From Sordaria brevicollis (taxonomy: Eukaryota > Ascomycota > Sordariomycetes > Sordariales > Sordariaceae), in the NCBI GenBank assembly GCA_033439795.1, contig JAUTDP010000007.1:3100001-3164000 (forward strand): DNA of 64,000 nucleotides, written 5' to 3'. Shown piece after piece: positions 35,863-47,972 of this stretch; within the stretch, counting starts at the first letter, position 1, and each line of letters begins with the position of its first letter. The notes under the pieces are model-generated. The model worked only from the letters and a program-made list of their open reading frames with translations. It ran no database searches and had not been told where the DNA came from. The translations under genes were made by a program, and so were the position numbers.

Positions 35863-37841
35863 ATGGGCAAAACGTGCGAATAACCCTACCTTGCAGCCAT
35901 CCATATCCTTCAGTATACTAACCGCATTGTTATAGTAAAGGACTCGTTGCGCCGGTGAAGAAGGTTGATCCTAGCTTGGATGCTTTGTTCGCTACCAGTG
36001 TAAGCCCACCCCCTTCAGACAGAACAAATAACAGAAAGACAACCTTGACTAACTTTTTTGTATAGGTTGGACCAGCGAAACCCCGCCCGGCCGCGAAATA
36101 CTCCGAACCCATACCAACAAAGCCCAAGAAGGCACCAGCACCCTCCAAGGAAGAGGACGCAGATGAGGAGGGGGGCGATGACGAGGAGTTGAGCGAGCTT
36201 GACGAAGAGTACGACTCCGAGATCGGCATTGGAGAGGACGACGAAGATGACGACGGCGAGGACGACAGCAACAACGATGAGGAAGAAGTCCAAACCGCCG
36301 AGGTTCTCGAAGCTGTTGTAGAACAAGGAAAGGTCCCAGAGGAAGATGGACGGAAACGGAAGCGCAAGCAACGCGACCAGCACGACAATCTCGAACACAA
36401 ATATCTATCCAAGTTGGTAGATGACGACGAAGAGCCCGCTGGCAAGCGTCTCAAAGCCGACGGGGAATCCGAAGAGAAGAAGGAAGCCGCCAAGACTGAG
36501 AAGGATGCCGACAGCGAGTCTGAGGATGAGGTGCCCGTTCACGAATCGCTAGCGCCCGATGCCGCCCAGAACGAGATTGAGAAGGCCAACCGCACGGTCT
36601 TCCTCAGCAATGTCGCCGTTGAGGCTGTCACCTCTCGCTCGGCCAAGAAGACCTTGATGAAGCACATGGCTTCAGTGCTGGATAAGGAGGCGAAGCCTGC
36701 GCAGAAGGTTGAGTCGATACGGTTCCGCTCGACTGCTTTTGCTACCGCTGCTATTCCCAAGCGCGCCGCTTATATCAAGAAGTCCGTCATGGAGGCCACC
36801 ACCAAGTCCACAAACGCCTATGTCGTCTACAGCACCCCTGCGGCCGCTCGTCTTGCCTGCAACAAACTCAACGGCACAATTGTGTTGGATCGCCACATCC
36901 GTGTCGACAGCGTCGCCCATCCTGCCCCGGTAGACCACAAGCGCTGCGTCTTTGTCGGCAACCTTGGATTTGTGGATGACGAGACAGTGCTGAAGGTGAC
37001 GGTGGATGAGGAGGGCAAGGAAGTGACTGAAAAGAAGAAGCGGACAAAGCAGCCCATGGATGTCGAAGAGGGTCTCTGGCGGGTATTTGGCAAGGAGGGC
37101 GGCAAGGTCGAGAGTGTCCGTGTCGTCCGCGACCCTGTGACCCGTGTCGGCAAGGGCTTCGCCTACGTCCAGTTCCACGTGAGTTTACCCATTTTGTTTC
37201 CTCATCTTTTGTTGGATTGCCATAACTGACATCTCACTTTTTCCGCGACACAGGACGAGAACGCTGTCGAGTCTGCCATCCTCCTCAACGGCAAGAAGTT
37301 CCCCCCTATGCTCCCCCGCGAGCTCCGCGTCAGCCGCTGCAAGGCCCCCCACAAGACTGCGCGCGCCATCGAAGCCAAGAAGCTCAAGGCGCAGGGTGCC
37401 GCGCCCGAGACCATGAAGAAGGGCGGCAAGAAGGGCGGTTCCAAGAAGTCCGACTACGCTCCCAAGATCTCGGCCGAGGCCAAGACGATCGCCGGCCGCG
37501 CCGAGAAGCTGCTCGGCAAGTTCACGGCCAGACAAGTCATTGGCGACGACAAGAAGAAGAAGGGCAAGTTCAACAAGCAGGACAGGTTCCATGCCGGCCA
37601 GAGGAGGAATGCCGAGTCCGCCACGGGCGCCAACACGACGCTGCCGGGCGCCTACAAGTCCCCCGAGAGCTTCATCCTCGAGGGCAAGCGCGCCAGCGCG
37701 GCGGATGGAAAGCCCAAGGATCTCAAGTTCAAGGGCGCCAAGAAAAACAAGGCGCCGAATGCGGGTGGTGGTAAGAAGAAGACTGGTCGTGCGGCTGCGA
37801 GGGCTTCCAAGTGGAAGGTTCAAGGGAAGGGCAAGAAATAA
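35863..37841 (+). CDS. nop12: Nucleolar protein NOP12, RNA-binding, pre-rRNA processing
   Basis: Nucleolar RNA-binding protein needed for 25S rRNA maturation in yeast. Exons 35863-35873, 35936-35999, 36066-37178, 37254-37841; 591 aa. The start is on an 11-nt exon (ATGGGCAAAAC). Order: short basic N-terminus with the family motif VDPSLDALF; acidic block of Asp/Glu runs (about 60-95); bipartite basic stretch RKRKRKQR; first RRM beginning [12 protein letters not shown]; second RRM with RNP2 CVFVGNLGF and RNP1 GKGFAYVQF, the latter split by the last intron; Lys-rich C-terminus. This two-RRM layout with a Lys-rich tail fits NOP12. Downstream neighbour is convergent alpha-tubulin. Confidence 0.92.
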
Positions 37842-38805
37842 GTTGTCCGTTAGTCAATGGGGGTGGGTCTAAGTAGGAATGTTTGCTAGTCCTATACATG
37901 TATATGTAGCGAACCGCAGCGACACGGTCCGGTCAGTTGCCGTGCCGTGCCTTGCAGTCCGCGATGTGGTTTAAGAGTGGTTTAAGGTTTTTAAGAATAT
38001 GTACGGCGCGGTTAATCATTTGGATCTGAAATGGATCTTCACATGCGGCATTGAACCCTGCTCAACGGTGCTGCAGAACAGTGTGCATACATAGACCGAG
38101 TATTTTTCTGGTACCAGAATTATTCGACGCCTTCGATGGCCAACGTGATCAGTGAGAATATAATGAAGCGAAGCAAGGAGTAAGGAGAGATGAATCGAAG
38201 AGACGGGAGATGGGATGAAAGCAATGGTATGGCTGCAGATGGGATGAATAAAAAGTTGAGAAGCTTGTGACCCTAATATGAACTGACAGCGAATAGACGT
38301 GCAAGAGCTTTGCGATTCCAGTAATTAAGTATCATATCCAAAGCCAACGAGATGAACAAGCCTTCAACTCGTATCTAGTTTTGTGATACTTTCCTTACCT
38401 CAAGAAGCACTCGCACGACTTGGACTGTTGAGTATTCTTTTAATCCGGATATTCCTTTGGTATGCTCTCTCGGAAAAGATGTAGTTGCTTGTGGTTTTCG
38501 GAGATCTCATGCATCATTCTTGACTTTGTTACTCCCGCCCTGCATCTCATTCTCAACCACGTGGGTCCAGGATTTTTTCATGGCTTACTACACTAAACTG
38601 GCAATACATGTTGTTGGTCTACAATCAAGGTCTCAAGATTAAAAGGGTAGGGTATGTATATGTGCTTTCAAAGGGGGAATTACATAAGTCGTCATGTTCT
38701 CGTCTAGTCCTTCCTAACTCCGCGCTCCTTTCGTGTGAGGCTATGGGACCAAACCGCCCTGGCCCCAACAATGGCGCCTTGAATGACCATAGGAAAAGCA
38801 ACCGC
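37842..38805. other. Convergent 3' region nop12 / alpha-tubulin
   Basis: AT-richer non-coding sequence containing both 3' UTRs. Nothing else recognised. Confidence 0.55.
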
Positions 38806-40995
38806 TTAGTACTCAGCATCGACATCGACATCGTTGTAGTCGCCAGCGACCTCCTCGTAATCCTTCTCGAGCGAAGCAAGATCCTCACGGGCCTCGCTGA
38901 ACTCGCCTTCCTCCATACCCTCACCAACGTACCAGTGGACGAAGGCGCGCTTGCTGTACATAAGGTCGAACTTGTGGTCAAGACGCGACCAAGCCTCGGC
39001 AATGGCGGTGGTGTTAGACAACATGGAGACGGAGCGGTCGACGGAAGCAAGGCCACCATCGGCGGGTGAGGCGGTGGGAACCGACATGGGCTTCTGGTGG
39101 TTGATGCCGATCTTGAAACCAGTGGGGCACCACTCAACGAGGTTGAAGGAGGACTTGGCCTTGAGCGCAGCAACGGCAGCGGCAGTGTCGCGAGGAACGA
39201 CATCACCACGGTACAGAAGAGCAACAGCCATGTACTTGCCGTTGCGGGGATCGCAGACGACCATCTGGTTGTTGGGCTCGAAGCCTACAAAAAAGCACGT
39301 CAGTATCTGGGATCACATGATAGTGCGGATATAAATCTAAGGTTCCACTTACACTGGAGGGTGAGCTCAGAGGTCTTGAAGCTCTCGTGAGCGCTCTTGG
39401 TAGCCGAAATAACGGGAGCGTAGGAGATAAGAGGATAGTGGACACGAGGGAAAGGAACCAAGTTGGTCTGGAATTCGTTGAGATCGACGTTGAGAGCACC
39501 GTCGAAGCGGAGGGAAGAGGTGATGGAAGAAACCACCTGGGCGATCAGGCGGTTCAGGTGCTCGTAGCTGGGACGAGGAATATCGAGGTTTCTTCGGCAA
39601 ATGTCATACACAGCCTCGTTATCGACAAGGAAGGTGACATCACTGTGTTCAAGGGTGCTGTGGGTAGCAAGGACGGCGTTGTAGGGCTCAACGACGGCAG
39701 TGGCGACGCGAGGAGCAGGGTAGACGGAGAACCTATTCAAAAGATGCTGTCAGTGATGGTGACTTACATGGAGAGTTAGGGCACATCAGTCTTGTGCTGA
39801 ACGCTGCCCCGAGCCTTCCAACCTGGTGAGTTTGTCACAGTGGCCCAGCCCTCAAGAGAGCCCGATACCATCTCCGAAACCACCAGGGTAAAGAAAGTCC
39901 AGAGCTTAACGTTTCAAACAATGCCAATTTACCCTCAACCATGACCCATGGCGCCATTGGGAAGAAAGGAAGAACTAACTCGAGCTTGCACTTCTTGCCG
40001 TAGTCCTGAGCGAGGCGCTCAAGGACGAGGGCACCGAAACCGGAACCGGTACCACCACCGAAGGAGTGGAATACAAGGAAACCCTGGAGGGAGTGGCAGT
40101 TGTCTGTCCATGTTGGTTAGAAACATGTTATTTGCCCAAAGGTGCAGAATATATAGCCTACCGGTGATCTTGCGAATGCGATCAAGGACGTTCTCGGCCA
40201 TCTCCTTGCCGACAGTGTAGTGACCACGGGCGTAGTTGTTGGCAGCATCCTCCTTGCCGCTGATCAGAAGCTCGGGGTGGAAAAGCTGACGGTAGGGGCC
40301 GGTACGGATCTCGTCGATCGGGGAAGGGTCAAGATCGACGAAGAGAGAGCGAGGGACATATTTGCCGTTGCTGGACTCGGTGAAGAAGGTATCATAGGAC
40401 CCGCCCTCACCGGCAACGGTAGACTCGGGGTCCTTGCGACCATCCTGAGTAAGGCCGTGCTCGAGGAGGTAGCTAGACAGCAGAAGTGTTAGAGAAAGTG
40501 AAGCCGGGAAGCTTGGCGGTGTGTGGTGAGCACTTACAGCTCCCAGGCGCTGTTGCCGAGCTGGGTACCAGCCTGGCCCAAGTGGATGTGAACAACCTGT
40601 TTGAAGCTGCATCAGCTACTTGTGCTCGTGGTAAAGTAGTTCCATGATGCGTTATATGGGCGTGCGTGTGAATATGTCAGGATTTCGAGATGGGGACCGG
40701 CATGGTGTTGGACAGCTGCCGTATGATGCTGAGTATGTCGACCACAGGTTACAATGGCATCAATTCGTGTTGTTGTCGAGCTTTGTGTTACTCAATTGCT
40801 GTAGTAATCGGCGCGTCGTGTCGTTGTCGCGAGCGTTCCCAGCTCCAGAGGGGCGTGTGGTTGACTTCGTTGCTTGGGTACCGTGGGATTGCTGTCCAAC
40901 GGCGGCGGAATAGGGGTCGGGTCCCAGGGTCATGCTGTCTGTGCTAAGGTTCGCGAGGTGTAGGCAACGGGCGCATGTCTTACCTCGCCTCTCAT
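38806..40995 (-). CDS. Alpha-tubulin
   Basis: Microtubule subunit. Six exons: 40995-40984, 40596-40538, 40472-40162, 40103-39980, 39732-39353, 39284-38806; 454 aa. The sequence is unmistakable: [15 protein letters not shown] near the start, the GTP-binding glycine loop [23 protein letters not shown] with the catalytic Glu, and an acidic tail ending in Tyr (VDVDAEY). The start codon sits on a 12-nt exon (MRGE) followed by a 387-nt intron, far longer than the rest. The residue aligned with Lys40 of animal alpha-tubulin is Ser (about 41), so the classic lumenal acetylation site is absent. Neurospora has two alpha-tubulin genes; I cannot say with certainty which one this is. Tubulin cofactor E lies 17 kb downstream. 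Confidence 0.97.
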
Positions 40996-42355
40996 CTTTG
41001 CTTCGGAATCTGAATTATTTGGTGATGTTTAAAGGAAAAGCGGAGTCGAGAGCGCGCAGCGCGGACAGCAACGGGATAGAGAAATAAAACAGAAATCGGA
41101 GAGAGAGGAGGTCGGGTACTAGAGCGAGGTCTGTAGTGTACGGGGCTGGCGATTTGGCTGGCTGATGGGATTTCGAGGTTGGCGGCTAGTCCTTGTCAAC
41201 AGTGGAGGGCTCGTGGAGGGTTTTGGCGGGCCAGACTCCAGACGAAGCAAGAGGTTCAGACTGTTCAGTTGATGGCAGCTGTGTTGTCTGCGGGACTGGT
41301 GGTCCTTCCTGACGAGTTCATTGGGGGGAGGGGCACAGCTGGCCATGTACTCGCAACTTGACATTTCCTGCATTTACACGCAGCACTGAAAGGTCACCGC
41401 GACTTTCAAGTCCCTTTTTTCCCTTTGCCCCGCATATTTCTACATGTGGCACTCTCTCAAGTCTCACCGCTTGGCTTGGCATCTTTTAGTTGTGTGGCCT
41501 GTGCTTTACATATTTGGAGATCAGCCATGCAGCCTGCTTTGAGGAACGTCAGTCGGGATAAGGATGCACAACACGAATGAATGCAAGGAACGACGCACCA
41601 TAATGAGCCTCATGAGACAATTTCATTCATCAGTCTACATGAATATCGCGGCTACTGTCACAGCCTTATATTTGACGGAATATCGAGCATGAGATGAACA
41701 CTGAGAACAGTCGGCTTGTCGCCCTCAATGTCTACATGACAAAAGATGAAATCGAGATCTCAAATTTCTCAAATCTCAATGAGACTGATCATCAACACTT
41801 CGACATACGGTATCGGGGGCCCTCCAGATAAGGCTGGTGACATCTTCAATCCCTCTACAAGCGTCAACAAATGTCGTATATCAATGTCATTCACTCAATA
41901 TCAAGACATTTCAAGAGACCTCACGAACGCGTTGGGAACATCTTGCTGCCGCCATCTTCGCACGCCCTCGAGCAAATCACATATCAACAAAATCCGTCAG
42001 GTGAAGGTTTCTTCACCCAATCAATGATCGGCAAGCGTGCACATCATATCAAACCCAAATCAGCCGGTTACAGGGAAAAAAAAAGAATACGCCGTTATAT
42101 CAGTGATTTTTGTGAAGCAGATTCCGCTCGATTTTGATGACTCTGACGTCTCGGTAATCATTTACAAAATTTCCGGGATACTGATTCAAGTTGCAGCCCA
42201 TGCTTTTTACTCTTCCCGGGTCTAACAATTAAAGCCCTTCCCTCAACAGCTGATATCCATCCCTAATGCCGAGCAGATGCAACATCAAACAAGACAAAAA
42301 ACAACATCTTTTCTTTCCAAATGCTGGGTATCTCTCAAGACTAAATGACCACTTC
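40996..42355. other. Intergenic, alpha-tubulin promoter side
   Basis: About 1.4 kb containing the alpha-tubulin promoter and the 3' UTR of the GPI-protein gene. No biased open frame and no recognised element. Confidence 0.5.
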
Positions 42356-43152
42356 TTAGAGGGCAAAGAGGGCCATGGCGACACCACCGAGGACAACACC
42401 GGTGCTGGCGCCAAAGGCAGCAGCGCCGCCAGTGACGACGGCACCAGTGGTGGAAGCGGAAGGGGTGGCGACGGTATCAAAGGTGGAAGAAGCCTCGACG
42501 GAGGCAGAGGAGCTGCTGACGACGGTGCTGAAGGAGGAAACGGCGCCGGAAGCGGAGGAGTCAGAGTCGGAAGAGCCGGCAGCGGAGGTGGTCTCGGCGG
42601 CAGCGGTGGTAGTGGCAGCCTTGGTGGTGGTAGGAGCGGTGAGGGTCAAAGGCTTAGCGGTGCCAGTGGCAGTGGTGGTGGGAATGGCGATAGTGGTGGT
42701 CTCATCATCATCGGCAGGAAGGCCACCAATGATGTGGAAGGGGAAGGAGTACTGGTAGATCTCCTTGTTGGACTCCAGGGTGATCTGGATGCCATAGGTG
42801 TTCTCGGTACCAAGGTGAGGGTCGACATTCCACTTATAAGAGCCCTTGCTGCTGTCAACGCCGGCTGTGGGATGTTGTTAGTCATCTTGTTCTGGCCATG
42901 TGAAGACGGTTATGGATACTTACTGGCAACAGTTCCCACCTTATCCAAAGTCTGAGGGGTGGTACCACCGAGGACGTCGATACGGACGGTACCCTGGAAC
43001 TTGGGCTCGGTGGAAGGCGCCCACTTGATCTCACAAGGCTTGCCAGCAAGCACCTTCTCGCCGGCGTAGGGGTTGGTGATGACATCGAAGCCATCGGTCT
43101 GGGCGAAGACGGAGGTCGCAATAGCGAGGACGGCGGCAACGGAGAAACGCAT
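42356..43152 (-). CDS. GPI-anchored Kre9/Knh1-like cell-wall protein
   Basis: Secreted surface protein. Two exons: 43152-42924 and 42864-42356; 245 aa. Signal peptide at residues 1-17 (MRFSVAAVLAIATSVFA). A beta-sandwich N-domain follows (NPYAGEKVLAGKPCEIKWAP through TYGIQI and FPFHIIGG), matching the fungal Ser-Thr-rich GPI-anchored/Kre9-Knh1 N-terminal family. Then comes a Ser/Thr/Ala-rich stalk likely O-glycosylated, and a hydrophobic C-terminus (VVLGGVAMALFAL) preceded by small residues, as needed for GPI attachment. Family members are cell-wall proteins linked to beta-glucan; the exact role here is unknown. The next gene upstream on the same strand is also secreted and begins with the same five residues, MRFSV. 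Confidence 0.9.
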
Positions 43153-45631
43153 CTTGATGGTTATATCGAGGTGATTTTGTAGATAAAATGTGATTCTTTG
43201 GTGAAAGACCGAAAGGCTGCAAAAGGCAGATGATGAAGAGTAAGATTGAATGAGTGACTGTTGTATATATGTTGTAAAAGAGTGACAACGGCGACGATGA
43301 CCACGAGACGAGGCAGAAACACGAAGGCGGGATGAAGAGGCGAAGCCGAGAAGAAGAATGGAAGGACGAAGGGAGTGCGAAGAAAAGAAGGGGAGGGGAG
43401 GCAATATGAGAAAAATGCTGAAATGGGACAAGTGAAAGCTCGCCGGTGCAACGCTGCACTAACGACATGAGAAAACAGACCAGCTTACAGGCGCTGCGCC
43501 CTATGCCAATGAAACCCTTCACACCCCCCTTTCCCACTTTCCCCATTCCCAGGCTTCCTCTGCAGCCACGGAATTTCAGGAATCTGGATATCCATGGGGT
43601 CCCTTCATTTCGGCCAGGCAGCCCAGGGTCCCAAGAAATCCGTTGGGAAGGGGATCCTCATGGACGGGCTGGGCGGGTAACGTTAGAAGCGCTCCAGTTT
43701 CACCATTTCATGCTGTGGGGTTGACACCTCTCTGGCGCGGGAAGAGGAGCCTCTGGTAATCGAGTAATTTGGGACGAAATATGTATGTACGTCCGTTGTG
43801 CTTGAAGATGCTCGGCATGTCATTGGAATGGGCATGATGCGAGATGCTGTGCGTTTGGGATCTCTGTGTAGCTCAACTGTCGACTGCCCGTCCCGAGGGG
43901 TCGATCTCTACATCCCAGAAGAACGGATACAGCCAGCAGATGCGCAGCAGATGGACACATGATCCCAGCGGAGGACGAGGACGACGGTTCAACGCTGAAG
44001 AGGCAACCCACGGACAAGCCAAACAAAACTATGGGCCAGGCAAGTCTGGAGTCGTTAATCACATCACCAGACAGACACAACAAGCAATCGAGCGCCGAAG
44101 GATCGACCTGGGCGAGTCTTGTCCAAGAAGTCCCCTTTCGAGGGCATTTGCGTGCCTGGGCGAATTGCGAGTGCGAGGCAGAACCTTCAAATTTAAAAAG
44201 GGGAGATGAGCCAGATGAACCGGGACCCGATTGGCCGCAGTCAGGGGCAGACCAATCAAAGCGCGTAGATGCCTGCGGCGTTTGACGCATTGGGCTCGGT
44301 ATGCTGCAAGGGTCGAGCCAGCTCCTGCACAGGGGGCCAGCCTGGTTAACCGCACCTCGGCTGGCAATTGGAGGTCTTCAGGGCATGTACCTGAGTCCCC
44401 GGGGCCACTCATGAGATCTCAAGTCCTCAACCCAGCAGCCGTTCCAACCTTCTTCTCTCCCGTCAGCGTTTCTCCCCATCCGCGATTGGCGGCCCAGACG
44501 GCACGGCTTATCCTTCGCCCACGAGCCGTAACGAAGCATGAGTTCAGATCGAATTCCATCCATGATCGAGGCGAGTGTGTCTGGAATGCACTGACATGTC
44601 TCCTCTCCGCCAGCAGAGACACCATAGCATGGCATGGCGTTGAGCGAGTCATAACAGTTCTTCAGGCCTTCGATACAAACAAAAATCATCATCAGCCTCG
44701 GTTCTACAAACGCAGAATGAAATGACCTCATCTCTACCTGGCTGTCAATCAGTCGCTCAGCTCAGGCGCCACAGCAAGCGCCCACGCCATCCTCATGCAG
44801 GGGACACTTCGAAGTCATCCTTTCTTGAGATCCGGTCCGTTGGTACCTCGCCCGAGTTCCCAAGCCATTTTACCGCTGGGAAGCAGTTTACGATGGGTAC
44901 TTATTCCCGACCCCTTGCTGGTCGAAAGTCGCCATTTTCAGACATCGATGATTTCATACCAGAGACTCATGCGAGGTCTTTTCTCGAACAACCTCAAAAT
45001 ATCAACATCCAAGCCCGTGCCAAGAGCCGAGAACATGGTTTGATTGTCTTCGGGTGACAAACGCCCCCTATCAAACCTGCGATTCCCCGATGTTGTCCCA
45101 CATGTCACCATGCAGCCCTACAGTCCTGGCTATGGAGATGCCAAACAAACGGCAACAAGCGTGGAAATAAAACATTCAACAGGGAAACAGACGCAGTAAT
45201 ACCGTTGCGTTCTACCAGCTCCTTACCAACATCACCTCGAGGATGTCGTCTCGGCCGGTGAAGCCGTTTTGCGGTTGCACAGGACGCGCGGTTTTCGGTT
45301 TGGAGATGGTTGCACGACACCAACTGCCTCGATTTGTGATCCTAAAAGAAACCGGAAAGCATTGTATTTATAGGTACACAGGTAAAACCCATCAATCCCC
45401 ATCGAATCCACGATGTTCTCATCCCAAAGTATGTATACCCTTCCCGCCCTTGCCAAGATGTAAAGGAAACCACGTTGATGTGCAGCCGTCCTCCGCCTTT
45501 CAATCTCTCCTCCGATTCCGAAACCGAAACATCACTTTCTTCCTGCGTGGCAAAAGTGAGAGCGTCTGTATCGCCATCTGCGTTGCTAATGCTTGTCACA
45601 TGGTTTTCGCCCAGTGTCTCATCAAGACCGT
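43153..45631. other. Intergenic, 2.5 kb
   Basis: Region between two same-strand secreted-protein genes. It holds the promoter of the GPI-protein gene (rich in short purine tracts at about 43320-43400) and the 3' UTR of the NTF2-like gene. Several open frames of about 110-160 codons overlap on both strands without bias; none looks real. Confidence 0.5.
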
Positions 45632-46138
45632 CTAGCCCTCCCAAACGTAGCTGCCACCCATGTTGAGAAGCCAGATCAAGCTGTTGAACTCGACATCTAG
45701 GCTCTTGATCTGCGCATATCCCTCACGCTTGGTGGTTCCGATGATGGTGATGCCCTTGCTGGGAAGGTTGGCAGCGCCAAAGGTGGCGTGCCAGCGGAGC
45801 GCGATGGCTTCGCAGTCGACGGCATCGACGCTGTCGACGACGACGGGGAAGGGGGGGTTGGCGTTCTGCGCCGCCATGAAAATCTCCTTGGTCGCAAAGG
45901 TCGGCTCGCCCAGAGGCGTGAAGATGAAGGTGTTGATGCTGTCGGACCGGTCGACAAAGTCCGAGGCGCAGTACTTTGCGCAAACCTCGTCCGTGTAGTT
46001 GGCGATCAGCTGGACGTAGACGTCCACCATCTGTTTGGCTTCTTCCCTGGTCAGGCAGGCGCCCTCTTGACGGGTAGCAACGGCCGCTGCCAATGCCGAG
46101 CTGGCAAAGGCGACGTTGGCGAGAACTGAGAAACGCAT
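45632..46138 (-). CDS. Secreted NTF2-like domain protein
   Basis: Single-exon gene, 168 aa, start ATG at 46138 (the longer open frame begins only at TTG). Signal peptide about residues 1-18 (MRFSVLANVAFASSALAA), possible dibasic-free propeptide to ATRQ. The mature part reads as a small NTF2/SnoaL-like cone fold: a helical start (EEAKQMVDVYVQLIANYTD), two Cys close together (VCAKYC) plus one near the start and one in DCEAIALRW that may form disulfides, then beta strands ending NSLIWLLNMGGSYVWEG. Such small secreted NTF2-like proteins are common in filamentous fungi; no enzymatic role can be assigned. Confidence 0.82.
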   Translation of the reverse strand: MRFSVLANVAFASSALAAAVATRQEGACLTREEAKQMVDVYVQLIANYTDEVCAKYCASDFVDRSDSINTFIFTPLGEPTFATKEIFMAAQNANPPFPVVVDSVDAVDCEAIALRWHATFGAANLPSKGITIIGTTKREGYAQIKSLDVEFNSLIWLLNMGGSYVWEG

Positions 46139-47972
46139 TTTGTTTTTGAGAGCTTGGGGTGTTTGGTGGTTTGTTGCGATTGCAGGCTTGGTGATGCTCA
46201 GCTTCAATGGCCAAGATCACCACCTCCTTTGCGACGACATCCCATCTCTTTATACATCTCGAGACTTCACCGTGGAGGTAGGTTTGTTTTCTCGAGCATT
46301 AGGTCGGTGCCGGTATCTCGAGGTGAGGCCGCACCGAAAACCCGGCTATTGTGCGGATGTCGTCTCAGCTCACGGAGCTTCATATTGCACTGCATTTATC
46401 CAGGCGACCTCCGCCCCTAGGTCAATAACTAACTTGCGGATGTCCGATACCAAGACTTCAACGTCCGTCTCAGAGCGACTGTTTTGATAATGAAGGATAT
46501 GTCCAGTTTCTCGGACTACAGCAACCCTCGAAACGAGATGCGATAAGAGCACTCCAACTTGGGGAACACCGTTCCTTGACAATAGAAGAGTTGAAGCAAT
46601 ATGGACTTGGGCAATACCTCCCTAAAACTGTAACTGTTCCTGCATGATAGACGAGATCCCGTCCTTCAGAGTAACGGTCCCCGCATCAAGACGGATGCAG
46701 AACACGGCTAGACTTCTCTTTGCTTACTCGCCGATATTGCGGCTCAACATAGAATGCAGACGAGCCTCAAAGATCCGGCGGACTTACGCGGGAATCGCGG
46801 ACCTTGGCGACAATGGAAGAGCACCTCGATCTCCTTGAGGTGGGCTTTGAGTAGCATGGTTGCATTTGATTATGCGCATGGCTATAGTATAGGGCTGATT
46901 TTCAAGTCGACAGGTTTTGATATTAACCAAATTGACAGCTTCAGACAATTACAAACACGCAAGCAGCATAGTAACTTATAAGTGCCTGCAAAACGGGATG
47001 GCTTGATCTTCCTCGCCTTTTTAAGATCTTACTTTCTTCTAACACTATGCGAACACTTCATGAAATCCATGTTGTGCTATTCTTCATACGTTTAGAGCGG
47101 AGCCCCACTTGCCTTGTAAGTGAACCAATTCATCACCTGCAACTCGACAGATCAACGAAGATTTCTTCAGCCCTAATTGAGGGGCTATACAAGTTCAGTT
47201 CAAATGTTGTTATTTATTATCTTAATGTACCCAACTATCCTCCAACCTTTTCTTGGTTTATACCATACAGTGCTGGGTTTATCAATGGCTGGCTGTGTTT
47301 ACGTCACTGCGCATGATTGCCTTCACAAATGTGGACGCAAAGCCGAAAGCTCATTTTACTTTTCGGGGAATGCGGTGAAGCTCAGGAGCCTGGTTTTGAA
47401 TCTTTCCATTGCATCGAAGATCTTCACCCAAAGATGAACCTCAGAGCTCAGAAACAGCACAATCGTTGATAATTGCCAGCCAATCTTGCCTCCAATGACA
47501 TTTTCCCATTATCGTGCTTGATCTGTCCAGCCAAGAAGATATTCTCAACAGCATCCATCCCGAAGTATCAAGTTCACGACTTACAAGCTTCCAGAAGCTC
47601 TCAAGTCAGACGAACACATAACTTTCAACATGTAAGACATCATGGATTGAGTAAACGTGCCTCTTTCTGCGACACTATAGCGTAACTGTATCATCACGTT
47701 GTGCGTGCTCGGGGTTTTTGTATGCACCTTTCTGACGAGTTGATCCCAGTTGTACAACGTCACCCGAGCTCAGCTCAGGAATAGGCCTACGCTTCCAAGA
47801 CTACCTACAGCCAGCTGAAGTCTTGGTAAAAGACGGGAAGAAGAGACCTCCCATGTCCAGCTATCTTGAGACAAGAGCATATGCTTTACCGCATAAAGCT
47901 GCTACCGTACCCATATTGCCATCATCATCTGCCCGGCGGAACCGTCGGATCGACACACTCAAGATAGTCAAG
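46139..47972. other. Intergenic between divergent genes
   Basis: About 1.8 kb with promoters of the NTF2-like gene (-) and the PI-PLC gene (+). AT-richer from 46860 to 47480. A 5' extension of the PI-PLC frame is open from 47823, with an alternative ATG at 47853. No other gene recognised. Confidence 0.5.

Noticed and set aside
42266..42955. 229-codon Gly-rich frame on the plus strand
   Set aside because: It is the mirror of the Ser/Thr/Ala-rich stalk of the GPI-anchored protein on the minus strand.
43820..44412. Overlapping frames of 117-156 codons in the 43-45 kb gap
   Set aside because: Frames lie on both strands over the same bases, with no bias, splice pattern or motif.
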